This document shows, one piece after another, positions 7,808 to 15,817 of a stretch of DNA of 45,559 nucleotides. The position numbers and the translations under genes were made by a program. The notes under the pieces are model-generated. The model did no database searches and had not been told where the DNA came from. It was given only the letters and a program-made list of their open reading frames with translations. Within the stretch, counting starts at the first letter, position 1; each line of letters starts with the position of its first letter. Source of the DNA: Lachnospiraceae bacterium (lineage in GTDB: Bacteria; Bacillota_A; Clostridia; Lachnospirales; Lachnospiraceae); contig JAFQCI010000049.1 of the NCBI GenBank assembly GCA_017416505.1, positions 1 to 45,559 on the forward strand. Reading direction: 5' to 3'.

Positions 7808-7930
7808 AGGAAGATAATCTTCTTAGGTGTCCCACTACCTTAAAGGTGAATTATGATTGGTGTTCCGCCACCATGAAGGGCGAATTATGATGAATGAGTA
7901 AGGATATCCTTCCTTACTCATTACTTTTTT
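7808..7930 (+). ncRNA. Type III antitoxin RNA (ToxI/antiQ-like) with two 34-nt repeats
   Basis: Two adjacent 34-nt repeats at 7824-7857 and 7858-7891 share a GGTGT-y-CC start, ACC in the middle, an AAGG core and an identical GAATTATGAT end. They differ mostly by transitions and one indel. A consensus promoter lies upstream and a Rho-independent terminator directly downstream, then the toxin gene. This promoter-repeat-terminator-toxin order is the hallmark of type III toxin-antitoxin loci, where each processed repeat RNA folds into a pseudoknot and binds the toxin. Two repeats of about 35 nt is closest to the AbiQ/antiQ arrangement. The exact processing sites cannot be read from sequence. Confidence 0.75.
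7893..7930 (+). terminator. Terminator between antitoxin RNA and toxin
   Basis: AATGAGTAAGG (7893-7903) pairs perfectly with CCTTACTCATT (7912-7922), followed by ACTTTTTT. Partial readthrough would set the toxin level, as in known ToxIN loci. Confidence 0.8.
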
Positions 7931-7942
7931 AGGAGAAGTGAT

Positions 7943-8452
7943 ATGGATCTATTTTTTTATGATGTAGATACAGATTATGTAAAATACCTAAAGACAATAG
8001 AAAAAGCCAAACGTGGTTTTACCCGTGTTCCTGATGTAGAATACGAAAACGAACGCAAAATGGTTTGTGGTGTTGTTTTAGAAATGAATGGATATAAATA
8101 TTATGTACCTGTATCTTCCTACAAGAAAAAACAACCGAATAATTTACTGATCCGTTTGGAAGACGATAGTTTCAATCAGGTAAAAGGTTCTCTGCGCTTT
8201 AACTATATGTTTCCCGTAGATGATCGCTATATATCTAGACGCGACTTTAATAAAGAAACTCCTGGACGTAAAGAATTTCTTCGTAGACAGTGGGTTTACT
8301 GTAACTCAATCACAGACGACATAAAACAAATGGCTGAGGATACATATAATGGAGTTATTTCCGGTACAGATTCCGCACTTGTAAATGCCTCTTGTGATTT
8401 TAAGCTATTAGAAGATGCAGCCAAAAACTATAAACCAGATAATCAGAATTAG
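7943..8452 (+). CDS. Type III toxin endoribonuclease, ToxN/AbiQ family
   Basis: A 169-residue protein of the usual ToxN/AbiQ length. It opens with FFYDVDTDYVKYLKTIE, continues with the family's GVVLEMNGYKYYVPVSS strand pair (residues 49-66) and a following lysine cluster (YKKKQ), and then a GSLRFNYMFPV strand (about residue 92) equivalent to the G-x-L-x-x-N-x-M-x-P-V segment of ToxN. In ToxN the Ser and Lys near this loop take part in RNA cleavage; SS-YKKK is in the corresponding place. AGGAGA lies 6-7 nt before the ATG. The antitoxin repeats sit directly upstream. Such systems act in phage abortive infection and in plasmid or island maintenance; the role here is inferred. It converges on rlmD across a family B repeat. 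Confidence 0.85.
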   Translation: MDLFFYDVDTDYVKYLKTIEKAKRGFTRVPDVEYENERKMVCGVVLEMNGYKYYVPVSSYKKKQPNNLLIRLEDDSFNQVKGSLRFNYMFPVDDRYISRRDFNKETPGRKEFLRRQWVYCNSITDDIKQMAEDTYNGVISGTDSALVNASCDFKLLEDAAKNYKPDNQN

Positions 8453-8508
8453 TACATATACACTGTAAGAATAAGTAATTAAGTAATTTCGCCATAAGGG
8501 CAGTGAAA

Positions 8509-8603
8509 GGGCTATAGCACTAAGTAAAAACAGTACAAAATATAGAATAAACCAACAAGCGAAAATCTATATTTTGTAGAAAAATTTCTTAGTGCAACAG
8601 CCC
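8509..8603. repeat. Family B palindromic repeat, copy B1
   Basis: A long imperfect hairpin. The left arm starts GGGCTATAGCACTAAG and runs through ACAAAATATAGA; the right arm starts TCTATATTTTGTAGAAAA and ends CTTAGTGCAACAGCCC. It lies between the convergent toxin and rlmD genes. Copy B2 at 15721-15816 matches it in reverse orientation. Confidence 0.8.
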
Positions 8604-8620
8604 CTTTATATTTATTTCCT

Positions 8621-9820
8621 TCAAAATCGATTTTCGACTGGATACACATTGTTGTTCTTGGAACAGCTCAAAAGGCAAACCGACTCTACATGCTCGGTAA
8701 AAGGAAATAAATCAAATGGCACACTTTCTTTCATTTCATACCCTTGTTTCGTTAAATATTTTAAATCTCTCGCCTGGGTTTCTGGATTACAGGAAATATA
8801 CACGATTCTTTTTGGTTTTAGTACCACCAAAGAAGATAGGAAGGCCTCATCACTTCCGCTTCGAGGTGGGTCCATAAATACCACGTCGATAGGAGTTTTT
8901 ACTGCTGCCAGTTCTCTCATAAATTTTCCCGCGTCTTTTTGATAAAATCTGGCATTCTTTACCCCATTTTTCTTCGCATTGATAATAGCATCAGCCACTG
9001 CATCCTTGTTTAATTCCACCCCTATGACTTCCTTTGCTTTTTTCGAAGCAATTAAGCCAATAGTTCCGGTTCCGCAATAAGCATCCAACACCACTTCTTT
9101 TTGATGTAAATCTGCCAGTTCTATGGCTTTTTCATAAAGAAGTTCCGTCTGTTTTGGATTCACCTGATAAAAAGATTTGGCCGAAATCCGGAAGGTCATA
9201 CCACAAAGGGAATCTTCAATGTAACCCTTTCCGAACATTACCTGTTCCCGTTCCCCAAGCACCATACTTGTCTTCTTATCATTGATATTCTGCACAATGG
9301 TCGTAATTTCAGGATGTAACTTCCGTAAAGCTTTTACGAAATTATTTTTGGAAGGAAAAATCACAGAGCCTGTTACCAATACCACCATAATCTGTCCGGT
9401 ATAATATCCGGTTCTTATCAAAACATGACGAAGAAGTCCAAATCCGGTATCTTCGTTATAAGGCTGTATTTTAAAAGATTTTAAAAGCCCTCTGATATCT
9501 CTAATAATGGCATCCGCCTTTTGATTTTCAATCAGACACTCCTCCACAGGCACCACGAAATGCGTTCCTTCTTCATAGACCCCCGATATAATCCTCCCAT
9601 CCTTGTTTCGATGAAACACAGCATGAACCTTATTCCGATAATAATAAGGATATTCCATTCCTACAATGCTTCTTGTTTTACCAAAAGGCTTTAAAAGATT
9701 TCTTACCTTAGTTTCCTTCTTTTTTAACTGTTCTTCATAGGAAATTCCTTGATACTGGCATCCTCCACACTTCTTTTGAAGTGGGCAAGAAGGAAGAACC
9801 TTTCTTTTTTCTTTCTCCAT
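8621..9820 (-). CDS. rlmD: 23S rRNA (uracil-C5)-methyltransferase, RlmD/RumA type
   Basis: A 399-residue TrmA/RumA-family enzyme that methylates C5 of uridine in 23S rRNA with S-adenosylmethionine. Near the N-terminus CPLQKKCGGCQYQ (residues 12-24) supplies cysteines of the Fe-S cluster typical of RumA. The SAM-binding motif DAYCGTGTIG is near residue 246, the DPPRSG motif near 318, and the catalytic cysteine lies in SCNPETQARDL near 342. There is no long N-terminal TRAM domain, so this is the short form; in low-GC Firmicutes such proteins may be RlmCD-like. An AAGGA-type ribosome binding site precedes the ATG. The 3' end abuts family B repeat B1. Confidence 0.85.
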   Translation of the reverse strand: MEKEKRKVLPSCPLQKKCGGCQYQGISYEEQLKKKETKVRNLLKPFGKTRSIVGMEYPYYYRNKVHAVFHRNKDGRIISGVYEEGTHFVVPVEECLIENQKADAIIRDIRGLLKSFKIQPYNEDTGFGLLRHVLIRTGYYTGQIMVVLVTGSVIFPSKNNFVKALRKLHPEITTIVQNINDKKTSMVLGEREQVMFGKGYIEDSLCGMTFRISAKSFYQVNPKQTELLYEKAIELADLHQKEVVLDAYCGTGTIGLIASKKAKEVIGVELNKDAVADAIINAKKNGVKNARFYQKDAGKFMRELAAVKTPIDVVFMDPPRSGSDEAFLSSLVVLKPKRIVYISCNPETQARDLKYLTKQGYEMKESVPFDLFPFTEHVESVCLLSCSKNNNVYPVENRF

Positions 9821-9851
9821 TCTCTTTTCATCCTTCCATTCTATCTAATCA

Positions 9852-9880
9852 GGTAATTACAAAACTATTGAACACTTGTC
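9852..9880. repeat. Probable partial family C repeat
   Basis: GGTAATTACAAAACTATTGA, then ACACTTGTC, resembles the left arm and adjacent loop of copies C1 and C2. No right arm was found. It lies between rlmD and the RlmI-like gene. Confidence 0.3.
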
Positions 9881-9944
9881 ATAAATGATTCACAAAAAAC
9901 AACTGCACAAGCAAATGTTTTATAATCTCTCGTTTATTCATCCT

Positions 9945-11144
9945 CTATTTCTCATCGCATACCTGGAAAATGTAAAATTTCAAATAATAAGATTCATCTG
10001 CTGCCCATAAAATTGGATGGTCTGGTGCCTGAGTACGAAATTCTACCTGTCTAAGACGTTTATGAACATTTCTTGCCGCCTCATTGATGGTCTTGGTAAA
10101 CAATTCATAACTCATAAAATGTGAGCAGGAACAGGTTGCCAAAAATCCACCATCTTTGATTAATTTCATAGCACGTAAATTGATTTCCCGATATCCTTTT
10201 ATGGCATTTTTAATGGAATTTCTAGACTTTGTAAAGGCAGGAGGGTCCAAGATTACCACATCAAACTGCTCCTTCTTCTTTTCCAATTCCGGTAATAATT
10301 CAAATACATCCACACATTGAAACTTTACACGGTCAGACAAATGATTTAGTTCTGCATTCTCTGTAGCCTGGTCAACCGCAAGTTGGGAAGCATCCACACC
10401 AAGAACAGAGTCCGCTCCTGCGATTCCTGCATTTAAAGCAAAAGAACCGGTATGGGTAAAACAATCCAGGACTTTCGCATTTTTACAAAGTTTCTGAATA
10501 GCAAGACGGTTGTACTTCTGGTCCAAAAAGAATCCGGTTTTTTGACCGTCTTTTACATCTACCATATAATGTACCCCATTTTCCACGATTTCTACCTTCG
10601 TATCGAATTCTTCCCCTATGAATCCCTTCGTACGTTCTAAGCCTTCATTGCTACGCACCTTGGCATCGCTACGTTCATAAATACCACGAATCGTAATACC
10701 ATCCTCTTTTAATACTTTCACAAGATTTTCTAATATCATATGTTTCAAACGGTCAATTCCCAGTGCCAAAGACTGCACCACAAGAACATCTGAAAATTTA
10801 TCTACCACCAATCCCGGTAAGAAATCAGCTTCTCCAAAAATAATACGACAACTGCTGGTATCTACTGTCTTTTTCCGATATTCCCATGCGTTTTTTACCC
10901 TCATGGCAAGAAATGCTTCATCTATGGTTTCTTCGCTGTTTCTAGTCATTAAACGAATGGTAATTTTGGAATTGGTATTAATAAATCCCTTTCCCATTTT
11001 ATATCCGTCAAAATCCTGAACAACCACCATATCACCATTCTCAAACTCACCCATGATAGTTGCAATTTCATTATCAAAAACCCACATACCTCCGGCTTTT
11101 ATAGTTCTTCCCTCGCCCTTTTTCAATGTTACTACTGCTTCCAT
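9945..11144 (-). CDS. rlmI: Class I SAM-dependent rRNA methyltransferase, RlmI-like
   Basis: A 399-residue protein with an N-terminal PUA-like domain (residues 1-75, with the typical TLKKGEGRTIKAGGMWVFDNEI opening split by a turn) and a C-terminal Rossmann methyltransferase domain. The SAM motif is in DCFTHTGSFALNAG near residue 222, and the catalytic strand ILDPPAFTKS lies near 297, followed by CSCS near 344. This is the architecture of E. coli RlmI, which makes m5C1962 in 23S rRNA; the exact target base here is inferred. GGAGG lies 8 nt upstream of the ATG. A second rRNA methyltransferase (rlmD) lies downstream, about 125 bp away. Confidence 0.8.
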   Translation of the reverse strand: MEAVVTLKKGEGRTIKAGGMWVFDNEIATIMGEFENGDMVVVQDFDGYKMGKGFINTNSKITIRLMTRNSEETIDEAFLAMRVKNAWEYRKKTVDTSSCRIIFGEADFLPGLVVDKFSDVLVVQSLALGIDRLKHMILENLVKVLKEDGITIRGIYERSDAKVRSNEGLERTKGFIGEEFDTKVEIVENGVHYMVDVKDGQKTGFFLDQKYNRLAIQKLCKNAKVLDCFTHTGSFALNAGIAGADSVLGVDASQLAVDQATENAELNHLSDRVKFQCVDVFELLPELEKKKEQFDVVILDPPAFTKSRNSIKNAIKGYREINLRAMKLIKDGGFLATCSCSHFMSYELFTKTINEAARNVHKRLRQVEFRTQAPDHPILWAADESYYLKFYIFQVCDEK

Positions 11145-11169
11145 GTCTTTTCCTCCATTTAAAGAATCC

Positions 11170-11310
11170 GTTACTGTTCACTCGCCTCGTAAACAGTAAC
11201 AATTCGCAGGTTCATTTAGAGTTTTGCTTCGCAAAAGGAGCCTGCGAACTCCTGAATCACGTTCTTACGCACCAAAACAGCAAGTGTTTTGGTGCTGTCT
11301 GTACAATAAC
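11170..11310 (+). repeat. Family A structured repeat, copy A2 (141 bp)
   Basis: Same plan as A1 with different stems. Hairpin 1 is GTTACTGTTCA/TAAACAGTAAC (11170-11200). Hairpin 2 is TTCGCAGGTTC (11203-11213)/GAGCCTGCGAA (11238-11248), with one T-G wobble and a nested TTTTGC/GCAAAA. Hairpin 3 is GCACCAAAACA (11269-11279)/TGTTTTGGTGC (11285-11295) around GCAAG. The conserved linker CTCCTGAATCA is at 11249-11259. The end is ACAATAAC. Confidence 0.8.
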
Positions 11311-11313
11311 AAG

Positions 11314-11400
11314 AATCCCTCATTTCACAGATTTTACAACCTGTGAAACAAGGGATTTCACATTACTGTTTAACCAGTAACCTGACACTTGCTATCAGGT
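11314..11400. repeat. Hairpin plus inverted family A fragment
   Basis: AATCCCT-ca-TTTCACAG (11314-11330) pairs with CTGTGAAA-ca-AGGGATT (11341-11357). Next to it TTACTG/CAGTAA (11363-11380) and CCTGACA-cttgc-TATCAGG (11381-11399) repeat parts of family A in reverse orientation; the cttgc loop is the complement of the GCAAG loop. This fills the remaining gap after the L12-like membrane protein and may terminate its transcript. Confidence 0.55.
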
Positions 11401-11466
11401 CACATATTTACAAAAATACATCTTTTTCGTATAACAATCCGAAACCAAACTCGTTTCTATTATCTC

Positions 11467-12345
11467 TTAGATATAATATTTAAACCAGTTATCTACAATT
11501 TCCTTTGCTTCTGCTAATTCACATCCTGTGATATCACGTAAGGCTGCGATAGCTTGAACTTTCTCATTTGATGAAAGGAATGAATCTACTCTTGCAAGCT
11601 GGCTTCTTGGATAAGAACCCATTGGAAGGTTAATGTAAACTTCATTATTGTTTACAACTTGTACCTGTTGTCTAAATGCTTCATCTTGTTCTTCTATCTT
11701 CTTATCTCTCTTCTTTCCAAGAACAAAGAATAAAACAGAAAGACCAATTAATACAACGATAGCAATAATCATTCCATTACGACCTGCAAAATTTCTTTCT
11801 TCCAAAGAAATTTGTAATACATATTCATCGATATCCGCATCGCTTGCAAACCATTCTGCTTCTTCGAACCAGTCTTTCATATATTCATATACTTCACTGT
11901 CCAATTTCTTTGCAGTACCGGTAAACTTAATACCAGGATGTTCGATTTCTTCTGCTGTTTCATCTGACAAATAATCCCATGTAGCATCAACCAGGGCTTC
12001 ATATTGTGATTTGTCATGTTCACTAACTTCAACACAAACATAATATTCATTATCATCTGCATCATATACAGGAACAATATAATAGTAATCAGTAGAAGAC
12101 GAAGTCGTTCTTCCCCTTCTTGTAGTTGTAGTAGTTAAAGATGCTGCTGCATCTAAAGAGGCAAATAATGTAGTATCAATGTGTCCACCTTTTCCGGCTT
12201 CTACAAAATCGTAACCCTCTTCATAAATATCAACTGGTTCTTGGAAACTATAGTAAATAGTATCCCAGGTAGCTACAATCATAACGATTGCAAAAATCAA
12301 AAAAACACCTGCAAAATTTGTAAAATAATTACTCTTTCTTCTCAT
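11467..12345 (-). CDS. Membrane protein with C-terminal bL12-like domain
   Basis: A 292-residue protein with a transmembrane helix at residues 10-27, an extracytoplasmic domain of about 160 residues (Thr-rich TTTTRRGRTTSSS stretch, then YYYIVPVYDADDNEYYVCVEV), a second transmembrane helix near residues 192-210, and a cytoplasmic C-terminal tail. The last 40 residues (KVQAIAALRDITGCELAEAK, then EIVDNW) closely resemble the C-terminal domain of ribosomal protein bL12 (K-x-x-V-I-x-x-x-R-x-x-T-G-x-x-L-x-E-A-K-x-x-V-x). Such domains occur outside ribosomes in some Firmicutes proteins; the role is unknown. It follows the 12350-12922 gene by 4 bp, and AGGGATAGGAAG immediately precedes the ATG, so they form one operon. 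Confidence 0.7.
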   Translation of the reverse strand: MRRKSNYFTNFAGVFLIFAIVMIVATWDTIYYSFQEPVDIYEEGYDFVEAGKGGHIDTTLFASLDAAASLTTTTTRRGRTTSSSTDYYYIVPVYDADDNEYYVCVEVSEHDKSQYEALVDATWDYLSDETAEEIEHPGIKFTGTAKKLDSEVYEYMKDWFEEAEWFASDADIDEYVLQISLEERNFAGRNGMIIAIVVLIGLSVLFFVLGKKRDKKIEEQDEAFRQQVQVVNNNEVYINLPMGSYPRSQLARVDSFLSSNEKVQAIAALRDITGCELAEAKEIVDNWFKYYI

Positions 12346-12349
12346 CTTC

Positions 12350-12922
12350 CTATCCCTTCTGTTGCTTACGCAATTCCTTAAATATTGGTAGTACCTGATT
12401 TAATTTTTCTCTTTCTGCTGTCTGGTCTAATGCAAAAGGTGCCTGAGTATCATCTGTACCATCACCCTGTACAATATCCTCAACCCAGATTTCCAACGGG
12501 TCGCCAGCGATTCGAATGGTAACATCTGTTTGTTTCTTTTTTACATTATAACTTATCGCTGCTTCTGAAAAATCAATCTTCATCTTATTCCTTAATACAG
12601 GAACGTGATTCTGACATGCGTATGGGCAAACCCATAATTCACCCTCCTGATTAAATGCGACTACATAGGAATAAAAATAATATGTATATTCGCTCGAACC
12701 AGTCTTCACAGTTTTAATATGACTTCCCGCAACATATGTATACGCATCCGGCTGGTCAAACAAAGAACGGGCAAAATTCATAAAAATCCTCTTGTCTTCC
12801 CCTGATTCCAACTGTGCTGCCGTGTACTTCTTTTCAGCCTTATCACCAATGAAATAAGCAATAATCCAAAAAATTATCAATGCTACCGGTATCATACCCA
12901 CTAAGAAAAAAAATACCTGCAT
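12350..12922 (-). CDS. Membrane-anchored protein of unknown function
   Basis: A 190-residue protein with one N-terminal transmembrane helix (residues 3-26) and a soluble domain of about 160 residues rich in beta-strand patterns (YTYYFYSYVVAFNQEGELWV, then AISYNVKKKQTDVTIRIAG). The N-out or N-in orientation is not certain; the KAEKKY just after the helix suggests a cytoplasmic soluble domain. No family is recognised. It is followed after 4 bp by the bL12-tailed membrane protein, and the two probably act together. AAGGAG lies about 9 nt before the ATG. Confidence 0.65.
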   Translation of the reverse strand: MQVFFFLVGMIPVALIIFWIIAYFIGDKAEKKYTAAQLESGEDKRIFMNFARSLFDQPDAYTYVAGSHIKTVKTGSSEYTYYFYSYVVAFNQEGELWVCPYACQNHVPVLRNKMKIDFSEAAISYNVKKKQTDVTIRIAGDPLEIWVEDIVQGDGTDDTQAPFALDQTAEREKLNQVLPIFKELRKQQKG

Positions 12923-13025
12923 ACTCTTCTTCTCCTTTTAAATAGATAACTGAAAACATGTTATCATAAGAAAAATACAATGTCAAATATTTTGTTCAAA
13001 AAAAGTTCACAATTTTGTAATGTTT

Positions 13026-13058
13026 GTTACTGTTTACGAGGCACGAGTAAACAGTTAC
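13026..13058 (-). repeat. Solo terminal hairpin of family A
   Basis: GTTACTGTTTAC at 13026-13037 and GTAAACAGTTAC at 13047-13058 form a stem. The first 23 bases are the reverse complement of the terminal hairpin of A3, so this is a lone family A end in the opposite orientation. It sits between the AI-2E permease stop and the next gene, where it may serve as a terminator. Confidence 0.6.
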
Positions 13059-13082
13059 AAATGTTTTAAGTGTCTTCACAGC

Positions 13083-14558
13083 CTATTTTTTCTTTTTATA
13101 CAAGGATTTATTTTTCTTTTTTCCATAAAGTGCCTTCTCTTCTTCCTTTGGCACTTCTTTCCCTCCATCCTTTTTCTCTGTTTTTTCTTCTATTATAATG
13201 TCTTCTTGTTTTTCTTCTACTGTTTCTTCTTGGATTTCTACGGTTTCTTTCTGTATTTCCACCGCTTCCTGTGAAATCATGGCAGTTTCTTCCTTAGAGG
13301 CTGAAGGAATTCCTTCCTGTTTCTTATTTCCTTCCTCCTTTTTACCAGATACCGTTTTTCCTTCTGTTCCTAACTTTTTTGTTTCCCCTGCTGTGGCATA
13401 TACCACTCTCCATTTTTTCCTTTCAATTCCTTTTACCATCAGTTGTTTTTTCACATATTCACGAACCAAGGTATATATCAAAGAAAACATTGGGATAAAC
13501 AAAAGCATACCCTTTACACCAAACATACTGCCACCGGTACTAACCGCAATCAAAACCCAGATTCCCGGTAAGCCAATAGAATTTCCTACTACATTTGGAT
13601 AAATTAAATTTCCTTCTATTTGCTGTAACACAAAAAACATAACAATAAACCATACTGCCTGCATAGGGTCTACCATTAAAATCAAAAATGCACCTACTGC
13701 CAGTCCAATAAATGCACCAAAAATAGGAATCAAAGCAGTAATGGCAATCAAAACTCCCACCAGCATCGCATATGGGAAACTAAAAATTGTCATGGCAAGG
13801 AAGAACATTGTACCTAAAATAATAGCTTCTACTACCTGTCCGGATAAAAAGTTAGAAAAAATGCGGTCTGCCAGTTTTCCAATTCTTACTGCTTCATCTG
13901 CTTTGTCCTCCTTTAAAACAGCATAGCAAAACTGTTTACACTGACTCGCCAGCTTTTCCTTTTGTAACAAAATATAAATGGCAAATACAAAACCAACTCC
14001 AAGATTCACCACTGTATTTACTAAATTTCCCACAAAATCAATGGTAGTATTTACAAACCCGCCTACCCCGTTTTTTACGAAATTAAAGGATTGGGTCAAA
14101 GCTTCTTTCCAATCAAAATCTGCCAGCATCTTCTCAGCTTCCGTGATATATCCTTCAATCTGAGGATATTTCTCTGCCATCTTATCTCCCCATTGAATTG
14201 CCTTTTCCACAGCACCGGGAACTCTCTGACCGATGCTTTCAATGGTACTGTATAACTCTGGGAAAATCAAAGTAAACACAGCCCATAATACTAAAATCAA
14301 CAGAACCAGGGTGGTAAGAAGACTCAAAATCCTTCTGGCTTTTTTCTTTTTCATTTTCTTATACATTCCTGTTTCCAACGCCCGCATGGGAACATTGATA
14401 ACAAACGCAACGACTGCCCCGGTAATAAAAGGATTAATAATTGCCAGAATGTATCTGACTCCTAATAGCAGACTGCGATAATTGATTGCAACTACATATA
14501 ATAACACCCCAAATGCTACTAATAAAAAATACGACTTTATCTTTTTCTCGTTTTTCAT
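13083..14558 (-). CDS. AI-2E family transporter (UPF0118/DUF20)
   Basis: A 491-residue permease of the AI-2E/TqsA-like family. It has about eight hydrophobic segments: two N-terminal (residues 10-28, 33-55), one near 75-97, a large extracytoplasmic loop with a TIDFVGNLVNTVVNLGVGFVF helix near 165-190, then 238-262, 264-290, 295-315 and 335-365, where the family's IEGNLIYPNVVGNSIGLP motif lies. After residue 375 comes a long Lys/Glu-rich tail (about 110 residues with repeated EETVE-like units) that is longer than usual and probably cytoplasmic and disordered. Substrates of this family vary (signals, Na+/H+, small solutes), so transport of AI-2 should not be assumed. AGGGGAT lies 5 nt before the ATG. 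Confidence 0.8.
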   Translation of the reverse strand: MKNEKKIKSYFLLVAFGVLLYVVAINYRSLLLGVRYILAIINPFITGAVVAFVINVPMRALETGMYKKMKKKKARRILSLLTTLVLLILVLWAVFTLIFPELYSTIESIGQRVPGAVEKAIQWGDKMAEKYPQIEGYITEAEKMLADFDWKEALTQSFNFVKNGVGGFVNTTIDFVGNLVNTVVNLGVGFVFAIYILLQKEKLASQCKQFCYAVLKEDKADEAVRIGKLADRIFSNFLSGQVVEAIILGTMFFLAMTIFSFPYAMLVGVLIAITALIPIFGAFIGLAVGAFLILMVDPMQAVWFIVMFFVLQQIEGNLIYPNVVGNSIGLPGIWVLIAVSTGGSMFGVKGMLLFIPMFSLIYTLVREYVKKQLMVKGIERKKWRVVYATAGETKKLGTEGKTVSGKKEEGNKKQEGIPSASKEETAMISQEAVEIQKETVEIQEETVEEKQEDIIIEEKTEKKDGGKEVPKEEEKALYGKKKNKSLYKKKK

Positions 14559-14723
14559 TGCTATCCCCTTTCTTTTTCCTCTTTACTTCTCAACTTCTCT
14601 AATCTTATCCTGAATCATTCACAATATACCATTAAACTACCACAAAATCATCCCGGATAAATAATAATTTTATCCCAATTTCCATATAAATGCAAGCCAC
14701 TCCTATTATAATTCGTATGTTTC

Positions 14724-14746
14724 GTTACTGTTTACGAGGCACGAGT
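14724..14746. repeat. Half hairpin of family A
   Basis: These 23 bases are identical to 13026-13048, but the right arm is replaced by GGAG sequence. It is a truncated family A end just upstream of the tyrA promoter. Confidence 0.55.
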
Positions 14747-14776
14747 GGAGATTAACTATGTTTCCACACTTTTTTC

Positions 14777-14805
14777 TTGCGAAAGTCACTTTTTGTGCCT
14801 ATAAT
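14777..14805 (+). promoter_or_regulatory. Promoter of tyrA
   Basis: TTGCGA at 14777-14782 and a consensus TATAAT at 14800-14805 are separated by 17 bp. It lies downstream of the ATG at 14758, which rules out the longer start, and 43 bp before the true ATG at 14848. The leader is too short for a T-box. Confidence 0.7.
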
Positions 14806-14847
14806 AGAATTGCAAAAGATAAAGACTCGTTCGAAATGGAGGAAACA

Positions 14848-15711
14848 ATGAAAAAACAAACCATTGGATTTATTGGATTAGGATTGATTGGAGGTTCCAT
14901 TGCCCGCTGTATCAAAGCCAAGGCTCCGGAACATTCCATTTATGTATACAATGCCCGTCATCCTTATGTAAAAGAAGGACTGAAATTAGCCTTAGAAGAA
15001 CATACCATAGATAAGATTGTTTCTGACTTATCTGATTTTTCAGCTTGTGACATCATCTTTTTATGTGCCCCTGTTATGGTAAATGTATCTTATCTGGAAA
15101 AATTAAAACCCATTATCAAACCGGATTGTATCCTTACAGATGTAGGAAGTGTAAAAAAAGACATTCACGATGCAGTAAAACAATTGGATTTGGAATCCCA
15201 ATTCGTGGGTGGACATCCTATGGCAGGTTCCGAAAAAATCGGTTATGAATATTCTTCCCTGGATATGCTAAAAGATGCGTATTACCTGATTACTCCTACC
15301 GAAAAAACACCGGAGTCTATGGTACATACCTTGATAGAAATTGCTCAATATTGCGACTGCCGAACCATGATTTTGGATGCCAGCCAGCATGATGATGCTA
15401 CTGCTGCCATCAGCCATGTTCCCCATGTCATTGCAGCCAATCTTGTAAATATGGTAGCAAAACACGATAATCTGGAACAACATATGCGGCACTTAATGGC
15501 TGGAGGATTTAAGAGTACTACAAGAATTGCCTCTTCCTCTCCGGAAATGTGGCAGAATATCTGTCTTACCAATACTGAAAGTATTTTAAAATATCTGGAT
15601 TCCTACCAGGAATCTCTGGCAGAATTTAAAGAAGTCTTAAAAATGAAAGATGAAGAGAAAATAATGGAATTTTTCTCCCATGCCAAGGAATATCGAGATT
15701 CCGTCCTATAA
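14848..15711 (+). CDS. tyrA: Prephenate dehydrogenase
   Basis: A 287-residue NAD(P)-dependent enzyme that converts prephenate to 4-hydroxyphenylpyruvate in tyrosine synthesis. The N-terminal Rossmann motif GFIGLGLIGGSIAR is at residues 6-19. FLCAPV is near 69, the LTDVGSVKKDI segment near 94, and the signature GGHPMAGSEK, which contains the catalytic histidine, near 117-126. The C-terminal helical domain has the ISHVPHVIAANL motif, with a prephenate-binding histidine, near 190. There is no fused ACT or chorismate mutase domain. The start at 14848 has GGAGG 5 nt upstream. It stands alone on the plus strand with its own promoter and converges on lrgB across family B repeat B2. Confidence 0.9.
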   Translation: MKKQTIGFIGLGLIGGSIARCIKAKAPEHSIYVYNARHPYVKEGLKLALEEHTIDKIVSDLSDFSACDIIFLCAPVMVNVSYLEKLKPIIKPDCILTDVGSVKKDIHDAVKQLDLESQFVGGHPMAGSEKIGYEYSSLDMLKDAYYLITPTEKTPESMVHTLIEIAQYCDCRTMILDASQHDDATAAISHVPHVIAANLVNMVAKHDNLEQHMRHLMAGGFKSTTRIASSSPEMWQNICLTNTESILKYLDSYQESLAEFKEVLKMKDEEKIMEFFSHAKEYRDSVL

Positions 15712-15720
15712 AAAACTACA

Positions 15721-15816
15721 GGGCTGTTGCACTAAGAAATTTTTCTACAAAATATAGATTTTTGCTTGTTGATTCAATCTATATCTTGTACTGTTTTTGC
15801 TTAGTGCGACAGCTCC
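15721..15816. repeat. Family B palindromic repeat, copy B2
   Basis: Begins GGGCTGTTGCACTAAG and ends CTTAGTGCGACAGCTCC. It is one long imperfect hairpin, and its reverse complement aligns end to end with B1 at high identity. It fills the 106-bp gap between the convergent tyrA and lrgB stop codons and probably terminates both. Confidence 0.8.
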
Positions 15817-15817
15817 T

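Noticed and set aside
13020..13274. Phe-rich plus-strand ORF
   Set aside because: It is the complement of the Lys/Glu-rich tail of the AI-2E permease gene.
14758..14847. N-terminal extension of tyrA from the ATG at 14758
   Set aside because: The -35/-10 promoter lies inside this stretch, and the ATG at 14848 has GGAGG at the right distance.
14848..15711. Possible T-box or other riboswitch before tyrA
   Set aside because: The leader from the promoter to the ATG is only about 35-40 nt, too short for one.
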